A stretch of 64,000 bases of DNA from Yponomeuta sedellus (lineage: Eukaryota; Arthropoda; Insecta; Lepidoptera; Yponomeutidae): NCBI GenBank assembly GCA_934045075.1, contig OW203722.1, positions 1,209,001 through 1,273,000 of the forward strand. Reading direction: 5' to 3'. The stretch's first letter is position 1. Each line of letters opens with the position of its first letter. The notes beneath the pieces were generated by a model, which did no database searches, was not told the origin of the DNA, and was given only the letters and a program-made list of their open reading frames with translations. Shown in pieces: positions 11,580 through 22,399 of this stretch. A program made the translations under genes and the position numbers.

Positions 11580-11961
11580 CATTTTCTTGATGTCCCTGGA
11601 AGACGTATAATTATGTGCTTTGCACATGTACATCTAATAGGCCGTTACGATGATAACTATTTGTTGGAGTAAGGCAAGCCTATTTCGTATAACATTTGCA
11701 CGGAAAGTGACCAAAACGGTGTTTGTCAAGTATTAGATTTTTTACTTCCCATAAAGCCTTGGTAAGTGTTTCCAATACTAAGCTCCATAGAAAATCATGT
11801 AACTTTTGTTTTATGTACCTAGCCTATAGACGTCCCACTGAGATTAGATGCCTAAACTAGACATTTTGACGCAAATTGAACTATGCTTATAAAATTGGCA
11901 GCATGTTATCTAAAAGAGTGTTCAAGTTACTTCATTTATGGAAATATGGCAGTTTTGGAAT
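11580..11961. other. No gene recognised
   Basis: AT-rich, with no family match. Confidence 0.4.
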
Positions 11962-11972
11962 AAAAAGTTACA

Positions 11973-12149
11973 CTATTTTTATTTTTAATGCACTAACCCG
12001 TGCTAAGGACAATTTAAAAAAACCTATTAAGAGGCTAAAAATTCCACCCATGCCGGGACTCGAACCCGCGACCTCTGGCACGGATAGCCAGAGGTCGCGG
12101 GTTCGAGTCCCGGCTTGGGTGGAATTTTTAGCCTCTAAATAGGTTTTTA
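11973..12149 (-). repeat. SINE B inverted dimer with 11-bp TSD
   Basis: The left part is a minus-strand SINE B with its tail (ttttaatgcactaacccgtg) and the 3' half of the head. It joins at about 12085 to a plus-strand copy of the same head and tail, giving a near-perfect foldback. The unit is flanked by aaaaagttaca at 11962-11972 and 12150-12160, so the palindrome was inserted as one piece. A 5' inversion of the twin-priming type, or template switching, would explain it. Confidence 0.88.
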
Positions 12150-12160
12150 AAAAAGTTACA

Positions 12161-12627
12161 GTTTACGGGTAGAATCTTGTTTACTAAATTGGACAAGTAA
12201 GAATAAATAGACTGTACGTAACTTATCTTCTATCCAACTTATATTAAAAGAAAGTCATTAATACATGCCTGCATTAGAAATGGAACCCAAATCTCTGACT
12301 TACGAGTCCATGATTCTACCCACTCGACTGCTACCACTTTTATATCATATAAATGCTATTATATTATGAATTTAATTACAATGAATTGTGAAGGGCTTTC
12401 AAAAGACTCGATGAGTTGTGGTAATATGTGTAATTAATATTCAATTCATTATTCATGTCAAAGCTTTAGAGCGATTGGAAGCCAGATCGATTCCTTTCAT
12501 ACCTTAATGGATTATGAAAGATTACAACGTTATTAATATTATTACTGTAATTATGGTACGGATACAATGCTAGCACAGGGGAAAATAAAGAAAGACGGTA
12601 TACCTAGTTGCTAGGCTAACCTAATCT
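12161..12627. other. No gene recognised
   Basis: AT-rich, with no assignable element. Confidence 0.4.
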
Positions 12628-12722
12628 TTTATGGAATCCGGCGTAACTTTACGGAAATCCATAATAGTACCAAAAAGTTTTGGCGGAATTCAGCAAAGTA
12701 ATTTTCACTTTTTAATGCTAAC
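12628..12722 (+). repeat. Family M copy lacking the hammerhead-like part
   Basis: The 5' segment (atggaatccggcgtaacttt, gaaatccataatagt) is joined directly to the 3' segment (gcggaattcagcaaagtaat). Compared with 16905-17180, about 170 bp including the motif are missing. Confidence 0.7.
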
Positions 12723-12745
12723 TTAATCTACCTGAAAACAATGTC

Positions 12746-12842
12746 CAAGGCACTGCAGCGTCCATCTACTCATATACTGTGGGTGAAGGTGCCACTGGAT
12801 GCTGTATAAGTCATCTCATTACGTTATTCATCTCATTACGTG
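12746..12842 (-). repeat. Family E fragment
   Basis: Reverse complement of the family E core (gatgagatgacttatacagc, atccagtggcaccttcaccc), diverged relative to 45460, 50168 and 60157. Confidence 0.6.
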
Positions 12843-12869
12843 GTCCATAGGAAAAGTAACTAAAGTATA

Positions 12870-12960
12870 GGAACGAATGGAGAACCCCATTCGCCCTGCC
12901 CCATAGTCATGTTCCTCAGTCTTGAGGATACGACGACAAAGAAGAAGAAAAAACTAAGGC
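12870..12960 (+). repeat. Short RTE-like 3' tail with (GAA)n
   Basis: A short segment ending in cgacgacaaagaagaagaaa resembles the 3' termini of RTE-type elements, but coding remains are not visible. Confidence 0.35.
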
Positions 12961-13108
12961 GACATAACCGAATGTAAACAAACTATACTGTGGCTTGGTA
13001 GTGGCACTTTTACTACTTATTCATAACTACAGGTGCCTTCAAAAGTGTCTTAAAGCCTCTCAAACAGAACCTCTCAACCGGTTCCATTCATTTCGCTTTC
13101 ATTCACTA

Positions 13109-13572
13109 CTAGCTGTGGTCCGAGCTGTTACCCGCGATTTATTAGGGAAAATAATTTATTTTCCCATGAGAATAAGTTATTATTCCGCAGTAAACGTAGA
13201 CTATCTTAAAATGCAGGGTGTTAACTAACTCCATACTAAATTTTTAATAAAATTGCTCCAGCCGTTTAGACGTGAAAAAGAGTAACAAATATACACACTG
13301 TAGACTTTTAGTCCGGATTTACTTACGGGTGTTGTTATATCGGAAAAGTCCGACCAGGTTTCGCTCCGATTCGCAGAGCTTAATCATGGTGAGCAGAGAC
13401 GGAGCTCGCGTCGTCGGTTGCTCGTCTCAAACATCGGGCAAGCGCGCGGCGCGCCCGCGCCGAGATAGGTGGGGCGGGTGCCGACACTGGCTGCGGGGGA
13501 TTCCCGCTGGCTTGCACTTTACACTTGCAATACACACACTCTAAAAATTTCGCCTTTATAATATTAGTGTGA
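13109..13572 (-). mobile_element. Non-autonomous Helitron with GC-rich insert
   Basis: On the minus strand it begins A|TCACACTAATATTATAAA (13572) and ends gaccacaGCTAG|T (13109), the Helitron terminal signature. The 3' subterminal region includes cgcgggtaacagctcggacc. Internally, gccgtttagacgtg is typical of lepidopteran Helitrons. Bases 13340-13520 differ sharply: a repeat tag gaccaggtttcgctccgatt, then a very GC-rich stretch (gcgcgcggcgcgcccgcgcc), which looks like captured or inserted DNA. No Rep/helicase is encoded. Confidence 0.72.
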
Positions 13573-13915
13573 TATGATGATGTGTTTCTGGCGGTTCACT
13601 TGGTTATTCGTATTCGTGTATTTACTGACGATTTATAATACGTTACCAGGTTTGCGACGACAATGGATGTGGCAATGGATAGTTCATTCAGTCAACAATC
13701 AGTGCTACGCCAAGCGAATTGGTTCTACGCCAGCAGCTACGAGATTGCTACGCCGTAGCTACGACCTACGCCGATTGCTACGATCGCCATAATTGTGACT
13801 TCGTTCCATAATATTTATTGCTTAGTTTCAAAGTGGCATTTGTTCGTGTTCCGTTATTAATACTCTTTGGTATGGTTATTTTGTAAAGGAAAACCCCAAC
13901 AATCTAGTTACTTCG

Positions 13916-13989
<74 letters not shown>

Positions 13990-14809
13990 GTGTGTGCACC
14001 GTACTGTACCGTTGCTTTTCTAAATAAATAAAATACGTACTTACTAACATGAGATTTTGACCAGTCAATTGTTACTTAAATGAGGATTCCGTAAAAAATA
14101 AAAAGTAATATGTCGTGCTTTGAAAGATTCGGGTTTATTGACATGCTGTTGCTACGGAAAATCTCAGGAACTACCATCGGATGAATTGTATTAGTAGGTG
14201 CTTTTCAGCTGCCACTACCACTGACCGTCCCTTGGCGCGATAAGTTCGAGTGATCGGTCAACAAGTTGGCGCTTTGGCAGGTATCGATCGCTGGCCTAAG
14301 AGTCCTTTGGAGCCTCTCGACGCGACGTTGGGCCCAAATATGGGACCAATGGCAGCCAATGCTTTTAACGCTTTTAGCTACGCCTGTAACTTGTCCATAA
14401 TGGCCTCAGTCCATGGGTTTTTCCATGTTTGTGACAACTTTGTCCGATTACTGCAGTGCAGGGTATCCTAGTTAGGTATCGGTGTAAGTAATTGGTTTGT
14501 GAATGTTATATTTGTTATTAACATAAACATTTTTAAAACCTATATAGAGGCATAAACATTGTTTGTTTTTCTTTGCACTTTATTGCACAAAGGAATTATT
14601 ATTATTTTTATATTTTATTGCACACGAAACATTTAACAGGATATAACATAAGAAATAACACGTACAAAGGCGAGCTTAACTATGAAAAATATTTCTTCCA
14701 GCAAACCACTATTACAAAAACTTTTGCAAAGTTGTTTACAAAAACTTAAATAATCTACGATGGGATAAAAAGTCAGTTAAAATATTCACCTTGGAACATT
14801 ATTTACAAT
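13573..14809. other. No gene; contains an AT microsatellite
   Basis: (AT)n runs from 13919 to 13987. Bases 13690-13790 hold direct repeats of a ctacg-containing motif (tgctacgccaag, tctacgccagcagctacgag, gctacgccgtagctacgacc). A 73-codon plus-strand frame at 14250 has no recognisable domain. Confidence 0.5.
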
Positions 14810-15088
14810 ACTATTTTTATTTTTAATGCACTAACCCGTGCTAAGGAAAAATTTAAAAACCTATTTAGAAGCTATTTAGGTTGCTGCCTGTACGTAATAC
14901 AGAGAATATTGTAAAGAGGTCCGAAATTTCACTGATGCCGGTAAGTCGCCCATTGGCTCAGTTGATAAGAGCGCTGGCACGGATAGCCAGAGGTCACCGG
15001 TTCGAATCCAGGCATGGGTGGAATTTTTTGCCTCTAAATAGGTTTTAAAAATTGTTCTTAGCACGGGTTAGTGCATTAAAAATAATAT
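14810..15088 (+). repeat. SINE B, long form with inverted 5' tail
   Basis: It starts with the inverted tail (ttttaatgcactaacccgtg), continues with the upstream module (ttgctgcctgtacgtaatac), then the tRNA-like head (gcccattggctcagttgat, B box ggttcgaatcc), and ends with the direct tail (agcacgggttagtgcatta). The two ends form inverted repeats of about 50 bp. No clear TSD was found. Confidence 0.8.
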
Positions 15089-15860
15089 AATCATGTTTTA
15101 AGTTTGTTTTGTTACTGTGGCGTGTGCACTGTTTCTACAATAAATGTATTTCTTCTTCTTCTTCTAAATGAAAAAATAATTTAGTATTAGGCAATCAAAA
15201 GGTAGCAACTAAGCGCCCCATCCTATTCCCTACTACTAAATTATATAAAGATTGCGACGTCCTGACTGTCAGACAGCTCTTCATATACAATACCCTGATC
15301 CGTCAACATTAAAATACACCATACTATGAGAGCACTAAACGTCGCAAAGACAAAATTTGCAGTCCTCCCACGCCGAAATTAACTTTCACAAAAAGGCAGC
15401 ATTTCTTTCTAGGACCAACCTTGTATAATAAATTCAATAAAATTTGCTATGTATTTAACCTACCGATATACGAATGTAAAATGAAAGTGCTAGCTCGTCT
15501 AAAATCTCTAACATATGACGATACAGAAAAGACACACACACATGCACAGACACACACACACACATACACAGACACACATAAATTGCATGCCGCATGTTAG
15601 ATATTAGTATAATATGCCTCTCATGTTCTACTAGATTCAATATTCTTTGATAAACATGACATCACCACCCACTGTCTTCCGCCTTTTGCCAGAGGCACGG
15701 GCCTACTTACCATAAAAACAGGCTACTAGATAGTCTAGTTATGGTAGTAGTCACGTAAAATTACGTTTTTCTTCTAGAATAATATAAGCTCAAGAATATA
15801 AGTCGTTGTAACCATTCCTTAAAATAAATATTTTCATTTTCAAACGTATTATATATTACC
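15089..15860. other. No gene; CA-rich microsatellite
   Basis: (acac)n with tgc and tac interruptions at 15529-15577. The short minus-strand frame over it is low-complexity. Nothing else is assignable. Confidence 0.5.
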
Positions 15861-15955
15861 TCACTGCTTGAAGTCGCCTATCAGCGGTGGGCACAGGTGG
15901 TGACTAAGCTCATACTCAGTCTCCGAGAAAGGGCTTGTGCCATGCACCCGACCTT
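15861..15955 (+). repeat. SINE C-like fragment
   Basis: tacctcactgcttgaagtcg and cgccTATCAGCGGTGGGCAC-type sequence matches the distal part of SINE C, as at 43140-43210. Confidence 0.45.
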
Positions 15956-16002
15956 TATAAGCTGTATTATTATAAAATATTTCTAAGGGAACCATTGCCG
16001 TC

Positions 16003-16453
16003 GTGGTCGTCAGGCTATACTAGTCCACTGCTGGACATACCCCTCCCCTAATGAGCGCCATAGCGCCCTGTGTTCAGCTTGCCGCATCCAGCATCTGCCT
16101 GCAGTTTTTCGCAGATCGTCATCCCACCTAATCGGAGGGCGTCCTACATTACGTTTGCCGAGTCGCGGTCTCTACTCAAGGACACGTTTACTCCAACGGT
16201 TGTCGGTTCTTCGCGAGATATGGCCAGCCCACTGCCACTTCAGCTTGCTGATTCTCTGAGCTATGTCGATAACTTTGGTTCTCTGTCGGATGCATTTGTT
16301 ACGAACCCTATCCTTCAGAGAAACTCCGAGCATAGCTCTCTCCATAGCTCGCTGAGCGACTTTGAACTGGTGGACCAACCCTTTCGTGAGTGTCCATGTC
16401 TCGGCTCCGTAGGTCATGACAGGTAGGACGCACTGATTAAAAACAGGAAACAA
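16003..16453 (-). pseudogene. RTE-like LINE C-terminal fragment (lineage iv)
   Basis: The minus strand reads MTYGAETWTLTKGLVHQFK, QRAMERAMLGVSLKDRVRNK, KLKWQWAGHISRRTDNRW, then a TAG where a Trp codon is expected, then GKRNVGRPPIRWDDDLRKTA, WMRQAEHRALWRSLGEGYVQ and QWTSIA before the stop. The 3' terminus is cagcagtggactagtatagc with a gacgac tail. It is the conserved post-RT domain of an RTE-type polyprotein, 5'-truncated, with a single inactivating stop. Confidence 0.88.
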
Positions 16454-16854
16454 TAAGCTAAAGTAAATTCAATCGGGAGTATCTTGCACTACTTGAAATA
16501 ATCCTACTTGACGAATGAAAATCTTGATACAAAAGTTATCCCGTCTCACCTCAATAGCTGAGATATTTCGATTAAACCCGAGACACTCCAGGTTGGCGAG
16601 TGACATCGAGTGGGAAAGGGTAAAGCGTTTAATTTTGATCCCTTTTCAGGTTGTTTTAAGAGTAAATAGTGCCGCTTGTTCGGTAATGGATCTGGCGGTA
16701 GCTGGGGCTTGAATGGCATAATGATTTGATTTGAAGTGGAAGAGGTAGGTTGGTATGTAGTCGTAACTTAAGATATGGAATCCTTCAAATTAAAATAGAA
16801 GGTTTTTAAAGAGCTAAAAGCCAGTACGTAGAAAGTGTACGTGTAAATACTGTG
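16454..16854. other. No gene recognised
   Basis: A 65-codon plus-strand frame has no domain. No family match. Confidence 0.4.
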
Positions 16855-17182
16855 GGCCGCGTCATTCACCGAAGAAAACTAGAATCTATAATTTCAGATA
16901 TTGTATGGAATTAGGCGCTACTTTGCGGAAGTCCATAATGGCACTATAATGTGAAATTACGGAGTGTCTTTGCGGTGACGGTCATGTGAGCCTGAGGATG
17001 CCTCGTGTTTGAGGCGAAACGCGTCACCCATTTTTTCACGCAAGTATTGGTGTCGGTGGTGGTGGGTTCGCGTCTTGCTTCTGCTTGAAAAGGTGGGCGG
17101 GAGGGCGGTGCATTAGCTAACCGCATGGTGCTTGTGGGATTTTTAGCGGAATTCAGCAAAGTGATTTTCACATTTTAATGCT
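16855..17182 (+). repeat. Family M element with hammerhead-like motif
   Basis: The 5' part has ggcgctactttgcggaagtc. At 16992-17025 lies CTGAGGA, a perfect 5-bp stem gcctc/gaggc, GAAAC and the self-complementary acgcgt. The 3' part runs from ggtgcattagctaaccgcat to gcggaattcagcaaagtgat. The core layout (CUGANGA, stem II, GAAA, very short stem III) is that of hammerhead ribozymes found in Penelope-like elements, with one extra T between the core and the stem. No protein domain is encoded. Confidence 0.65.
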
Positions 17183-18985
17183 ATTCTAAAATATCACTAA
17201 TATTTATACACGTCTTACACAAAACACTATTTTTTTCACTCACGTTTACATATCCATAAATACTTTCACCATGCGCTCACACATACCCAGATACTACAGA
17301 TACACACATACTACACACACACACACACAAACAAACAAACAAACAAACAAACAAACAAACACACACACACGACATTTATATAAAAGGTTTCCTTCTTTCT
17401 GCATGCTTGCATGATTAAATTTTATTTTATTTTTCTTTTCTTAAACCCATAAACAATAAAATGCCCTTGTAAACAGCACAATAGCACACTATTTAGCACT
17501 AGGATTATTGTAAAACACTGACCCCTGAGACACAGGCCTAAAACCTTGTTCAGGGGTCAGGGTTCAATATTATTTTATAAGTGTGTAAGATCGAAAATGT
17601 TTTCATGTTATAATTGTTGTAATGCTTTTTTTATAGAAATAAACTTATTATTATTATTATTATTTGTGTATGAGGTTTGATTTTAACTAACCCCTTTTTT
17701 TGCTACCTGACAGACTTTTAAATTAAATTATTTTAATAATTGAATACTCGATAAAATCGTTCTCTAAATAAAAAGATAGAAAAAAAGAAAATCAGAGAGA
17801 TTACTCATAAAAAATACCGTCTAATACTAAACTACTATTTAAAACCCGACATCTTTGTAATCCGTGACATTAAAGTAAACTTTTTGTATAGCGAGAAGTT
17901 ACTTTATTTTTTGAAATGTACACAGAAAAAAACAACTAATAATTGTTATCAATACATTAACAGACCATTACTGTAAGAGAGCAAGACACTTAGAGCGAGG
18001 CATTTTTTAACTCGACCTCTATGCAAACAAAATCGCCAAAACAGCTCTTAACACATTGTAACAATATAAATTATTAACCAAATATTAAGTCGTATTACAG
18101 TATTTTTGGTTCGTCGTTGCCCTATTCAGCGCGGCCTTATTTCTTTATCCGAGCCATAAAAAAACTTTTCCAGGCGGGAAGCGTCTTTACAGCCGCGATG
18201 AATAGGGAAACACCCCGTAAATTCCCAAATTACGCAAAATCGCGGGATAATAGCGCACCGCATTGTGCCAATATGGCGTCACAATAGCCGCGGCTTAATT
18301 TTCTAAGCTGTATTTATGTGGTCCCCTTTCTTTGGGCCTTACGGACGCCCGAATCTAAACTCCGGAGCACGGAACAGGCGTGAACAAAAACGCAGCGGGG
18401 AACAGGCCAAGGGCGAGTCAAGCTCGCGTGGGAATGAATTTGCACTATTTTGTATTCCGTGGCAATTTTAAAATTAGATAGACAGATATAAAAAAACATA
18501 TTTTACGCACACATATACAAGCAAATTACAAATAAAATATACCGTAAGCAGACAAGAAGAGTTGTACAGTTACCGTACATATCCTTAACATATACGAGTA
18601 TCTTCAAACATACATTTATACCATGATAACATTAAATATTGAAGAACGTTTAAGCTGGTACAATGGCACAGATGGAATTTGGAATCAAGCAACTCGTGTA
18701 ACCTATTTACAACATTTCGCAATAAATAACATCGCCTGTGCACTTCACGTATGCGATGGAAAAAGCCAGTTGCGATTGCGCACTCACATCTCCTCAACAT
18801 GTCCCAAAATTTATAACAGTTTTTCTTAGAATATAACAGTTTTTAGTAAATTAACATTTAAATATTGTTTCCCCATTCCCCAACCAAGTATGGCATCCGT
18901 GGTTAACGGAAACGGGACGCGAACCACGGGTGTAAAAACATAGGGGCTGCTTGTCCTAGCGCCGCTGGACGGTCCCCCTATAAGA
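17183..18985. other. No gene; microsatellites and a GC-rich island
   Basis: (CA)n and (AAAC)n lie at 17290-17370 and (TTA)n at 17641-17665. Bases 18120-18440 are GC-richer (ggcgggaagcgtctttacag; cgcaaaatcgcgggataata) and are not repeated in the window; they could be single-copy, possibly regulatory, DNA. No exon structure is visible. Confidence 0.45.
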
Positions 18986-19203
18986 GTAGTCTAATTTGCT
19001 TTTAGAATATACCTCGGGCTCTAGAGTAAGCTTCGGTTTTCGCGGAAAGTACACGAGTGTAATACTACTTCCTGGTCTGTATAAAACTTTTCTTCACTTT
19101 TTTGTAAAGTTATGTAAAGTTAAGTGTATTACACGAATATTACACGAATATATCCGATTCTATCCGATAGAAGCCAAGTTATAGTCTAAAAGCTAACAGA
19201 CTG
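18986..19203 (+). mobile_element. MITE D
   Basis: It is bounded by imperfect inverted repeats: 5' tagtct...gcttttagaatatacctcg and 3' agccaagttatagtctaaaa with gctaacagact. The interior has ctctagagtaagcttcggtt, cacgagtgtaatact and cgattctatccgatag. About 218 bp and non-coding. A SINE B composite is inserted at its 3' terminus. Confidence 0.65.
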
Positions 19204-19208
19204 TCCTA

Positions 19209-19578
19209 AAAGAGCGCTGGCACGGATAGCCAGAGGTCGCGGGTTCGAGTCCCGGCATGGGTTTGTTCAAATTGTCTTTAGCACGGGTTAGTGCATTAAA
19301 AATAAAAATAGTGTAATCATGTGGGTACAGCGATATCATTCCGATGTAAAAACCTAACTGCAAAGTAGGTATTCGGGGCTGTAAGTAATGTAATCTACTA
19401 CAACCAGATGTCGCTGCCTGTACGTAATACAGAGAATAGTGTAAAGAGGTTCGAAATTTCACTGATGCCGGTGAATCGCCCGTTAGCTCAGTTGGAAAGA
19501 GCGCTGACACGGATAGCCAGAGGTCACGGGTTCGAATCCCGGCATGGGTGAAATTTTTAGCCTCTAAATAGGTTTTTA
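19209..19578 (+). repeat. SINE B permuted dimer with 11-bp TSD
   Basis: Order: 3' half of a tRNA-like head, tail (agcacgggttagtgcattaa), upstream module (cctaactgcaaagtaggtat ... tgcctgtacgtaatacagag), complete tRNA-like head (gcccgttagctcagttggaa, B box ggttcgaatcc), and short tail aaataggttttt. Flanks agactgtccta at 19198-19208 and 19579-19589 are identical, so the roughly 370-bp unit went in as a single insertion. Two heads about 286 bp apart in one insertion imply a multimeric template. Confidence 0.87.
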
Positions 19579-19611
19579 AGACTGTCCTATCATACGTATC
19601 TGTGTATCTGA

Positions 19612-19795
19612 TATATATAAAGATTTAAAAGAACTTGAGAAAAGATGGTCAGAGTAGAGTTTTTTTCCCCGCTGCCTTTTTCTCCACTACATTACGGCCC
19701 GAAGGCAGCGGCTTTCACTTTCATGTTACATTGTACTTTGACATTCAGCAAATAGAATGTAAACTCTTTACGTTGAAATAAATTGAATTGAACTG
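19612..19795 (+). repeat. LINE S 3' end
   Basis: gaaaagatggtcagagtaga, cccgaaggcagcggcttt and the terminus gttgaaataaattgaattga match 41222-41372. The aataaa signal and (ttgaa)n-like tail indicate a 5'-truncated non-LTR element. Confidence 0.75.
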
Positions 19796-21478
19796 TAGCA
19801 AAAATAAGCACAAGCAAATCAACACACCATGCATGACAACAGTTTGCGGGTGTTGGAAATGCACATTTGAAAAGCACTCTGACTCAGCAAATTTATGCTG
19901 GAGAGGTAGACCACTCTAGCGCTGGTCTTCCCATAGTACCTACCCAGTAGTGCACTGACGTGCAGCACTCGGAAATACAAATAAACTGACAGCAATTGGG
20001 TATTTCAATAAATGACAAAATAAACACACTAAATGTTTCTGCGTTGTAAACTCTGAGCTAATATCAAAAGTTAAGGTGATTTTCAGAGAGTATAAGTAGT
20101 ACTCGATAATGATCTTTAATATTATACATCAGTAAAACTTGTAGGCAGAATCTTTTAAGGGATTTTTTTCATCGGTTATAAGGAAGTCTAAAAACACACG
20201 ATGCTATATTGAAACCTTTTTTTCAATAACAGCCTCAATCTCTTTTATATCACGTTACTATTAAAATTACATTATGGCAAAATAGATACAATAAAAAACT
20301 ACGAGTAGAACGATAAAATAAGATATTTCAATAAGTTTCCAGTAACGAACACCATACTTGTCGTATGGCTTGCGGCCCTTCCAAACTTCTTGTATCTAAT
20401 ATCTGTGACTACTGCAAGCTTATCTCAGCTTTAATGGTGATCTTAACAGCCGCCATGTCACGTTTGACTCAGTCTTTAAAGTGTAGTCGCGGTCTCCTGA
20501 CACGTATTTTGTCAGATGAGAAGAGATCAAGCGCAGCACATTCCAATGCAAGCGTCGCTCCTTGAGGAGGGCTGTGTCTCGTGGCAGCTGTATTTCCTCT
20601 AGGACTCTTCAGCTATTATAGTTTTTAAATAAATGCATACACTCATATACACTGTTATTAGATATAGAAGTTTATGTATGTTTATAAATGTATGTTTATT
20701 CTGTTGCATACAGACTTTGCCAATTGCCACGATCCTGATAAATGTCTTTCGCTTCATATTTATAGTTTTTTTCGAAGGTGAAAATATGTTCGCTACATCA
20801 TGAATGAATGAATGAGTGAACCATTTATATTCAAGAACAAAGGTTATAAACTACAGACTACGTAGTTTAAACCCTCGGAATAATTAACTCTGCAGTTTTC
20901 AACTTGGACTAAAAGCTTCCCTGGAGAGCCAATTACTTGACCCAAACCTCGGTTTCGATAGCATCCATTTTGGCTCTACACTATTCACGTAAGTGACTAA
21001 AATATATCCCTCTGGCTGGATGACGGATGCCGGGACTAACCTTAAACACGAGGAAAATGGGATGGCCGCGTGACGAACGGCCTGTATTTTTTTAAGTAGA
21101 CCCTAACTTAATCAGGCTTGTCGTGTCTCGCGTCGGAGGGGTTAAAATATAAATGCCCGGTTTATGAAAACGTGTGTCGCTTCAGGTCAGGATTCAGAGG
21201 AAATAGCGGATTCTGAACGTTGACAAAGGGACATAATTGTAATAGAGAATTCATTCTTAAAAACATATGTTTAAAGACTAATATGGTGTGCTATAATGGT
21301 GGAAAATTAATAAATAAAATACCCTCTTAGTACCAAAAAAAGCACCTATTAAGAAATAAAAAAGAACTCTACGCTCAACAATTCTATTATTACGTATTAT
21401 TTACATTATTTATTGCACTTATTACACGAATAAATGTAAAAGTGCGTGCTCCAGCAAACCTTAGGTGTTGAAGAAACT
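19796..21478. other. No gene recognised in about 1.7 kb
   Basis: Only a 45-bp minus-strand RTE lineage iii tail is visible near 20708-20757 (gccaattgccacgatcctga). A 66-codon plus-strand frame at 20365 shows no domain. Confidence 0.45.
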
Positions 21479-21695
21479 GGCAAAGGGTAGTGTAGCGGTA
21501 GCGCGTCTGCCTACCATGCAAGAGGTCCCGGGTTCAAATCCCGGCTGGAAACAAAAAAAAAAAAAAGTCCAGGTCTTGGATGTTTACATGTTTGTGATGT
21601 CGTTGTTTCTGGTTCCCACGACACAGGGTATCCTAGTGTGGGGCCAGAAGCAATGTATGTGCCTGTGTGTAAATGTTATGTTATGTTATGTTAGT
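21479..21695 (+). repeat. SINE G, tRNA-derived
   Basis: The head ggtagtgtagcggtagcgcg has a B box (gggttcaaatc), followed by poly(A), ccaggtcttggatgtttaca and gtatcctagtgtggggccag, ending in (atgtt)n. Sister copies are at 49492 and 52508. The A-box half is imperfect. Confidence 0.85.
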
Positions 21696-21832
21696 GTAAG
21701 AATAAAGCTGATATACTATAATAAACTTATGAGTTTAGAAACTATTACAAATTATGAAAAGAAACGAATAGAAATTATGACCTACAAAAAGATAATGTAT
21801 AAATAAATAATAATTATAATAATATGAAGATA

Positions 21833-21978
21833 TAATAAAAACTGTTTTTATACGGATTTTATTCGCTTATTACATTTTTGTGGCGTGGTCTCGGATGGCA
21901 ACTGAAAAAGTGCCGAAACGTCTAAAAATTGTAAAAATGTAATATACGAGTAAAATCCGTAAAAAACAGTTTTTATTA
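21833..21978. repeat. Foldback element R (48-bp arms)
   Basis: Arms of 48 nt each (21833-21880 and 21931-21978) begin taataaaaactg and run to tacattttt, are inverted with about 42 matches, and enclose a 50-bp core containing gtgccgaaacgtc. A related right half lies at 48745-48855. No coding capacity. Confidence 0.8.
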
Positions 21979-22134
21979 AGTCAAGTGCTCGTGTTAACCT
22001 TAGAAAATACTATATGAAGGTAATTAATTCAATTTTATTCTATTAATCTTTAAATCCGGATACACAGAGACGTGTCAAAATTTTACTACAATTTGTTGTT
22101 CTACACTTTTCCTGAAATAGCTTATAACCAGTAC

Positions 22135-22399
22135 TTGTATTAGACTGGGACCTAATTTTTTTAGTACGTTACAGTACAATGCTAGCCAAATGGACGGTTC
22201 GAGTGTCATGTATTAAATACCATTGGCGCTTTAAAAGTTTGATAAGTAAGCGAACTTATATTTAAAGCAGCAATGAAATGAAATAGCCACGTTCATCCAT
22301 TTGTCATTGAAGAACTATGCATTAACATAATCTAGGGCCGAGACTTAAAAGAGTATATTTACCTGCCCATCATAAGTTGAAAACAAAACTGATATATTA
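22135..22399. other. No gene; short shared motif
   Basis: attagactgggacctaattt is shared with 9423-9440. Otherwise unassigned. Confidence 0.4.

Noticed and set aside
21881..21930. Complete hammerhead ribozyme in element R
   Set aside because: gtgccgaaacgtc is similar to the GAAAC side, but the CTGANGA side is replaced by ctgaaaaa; the core is incomplete.
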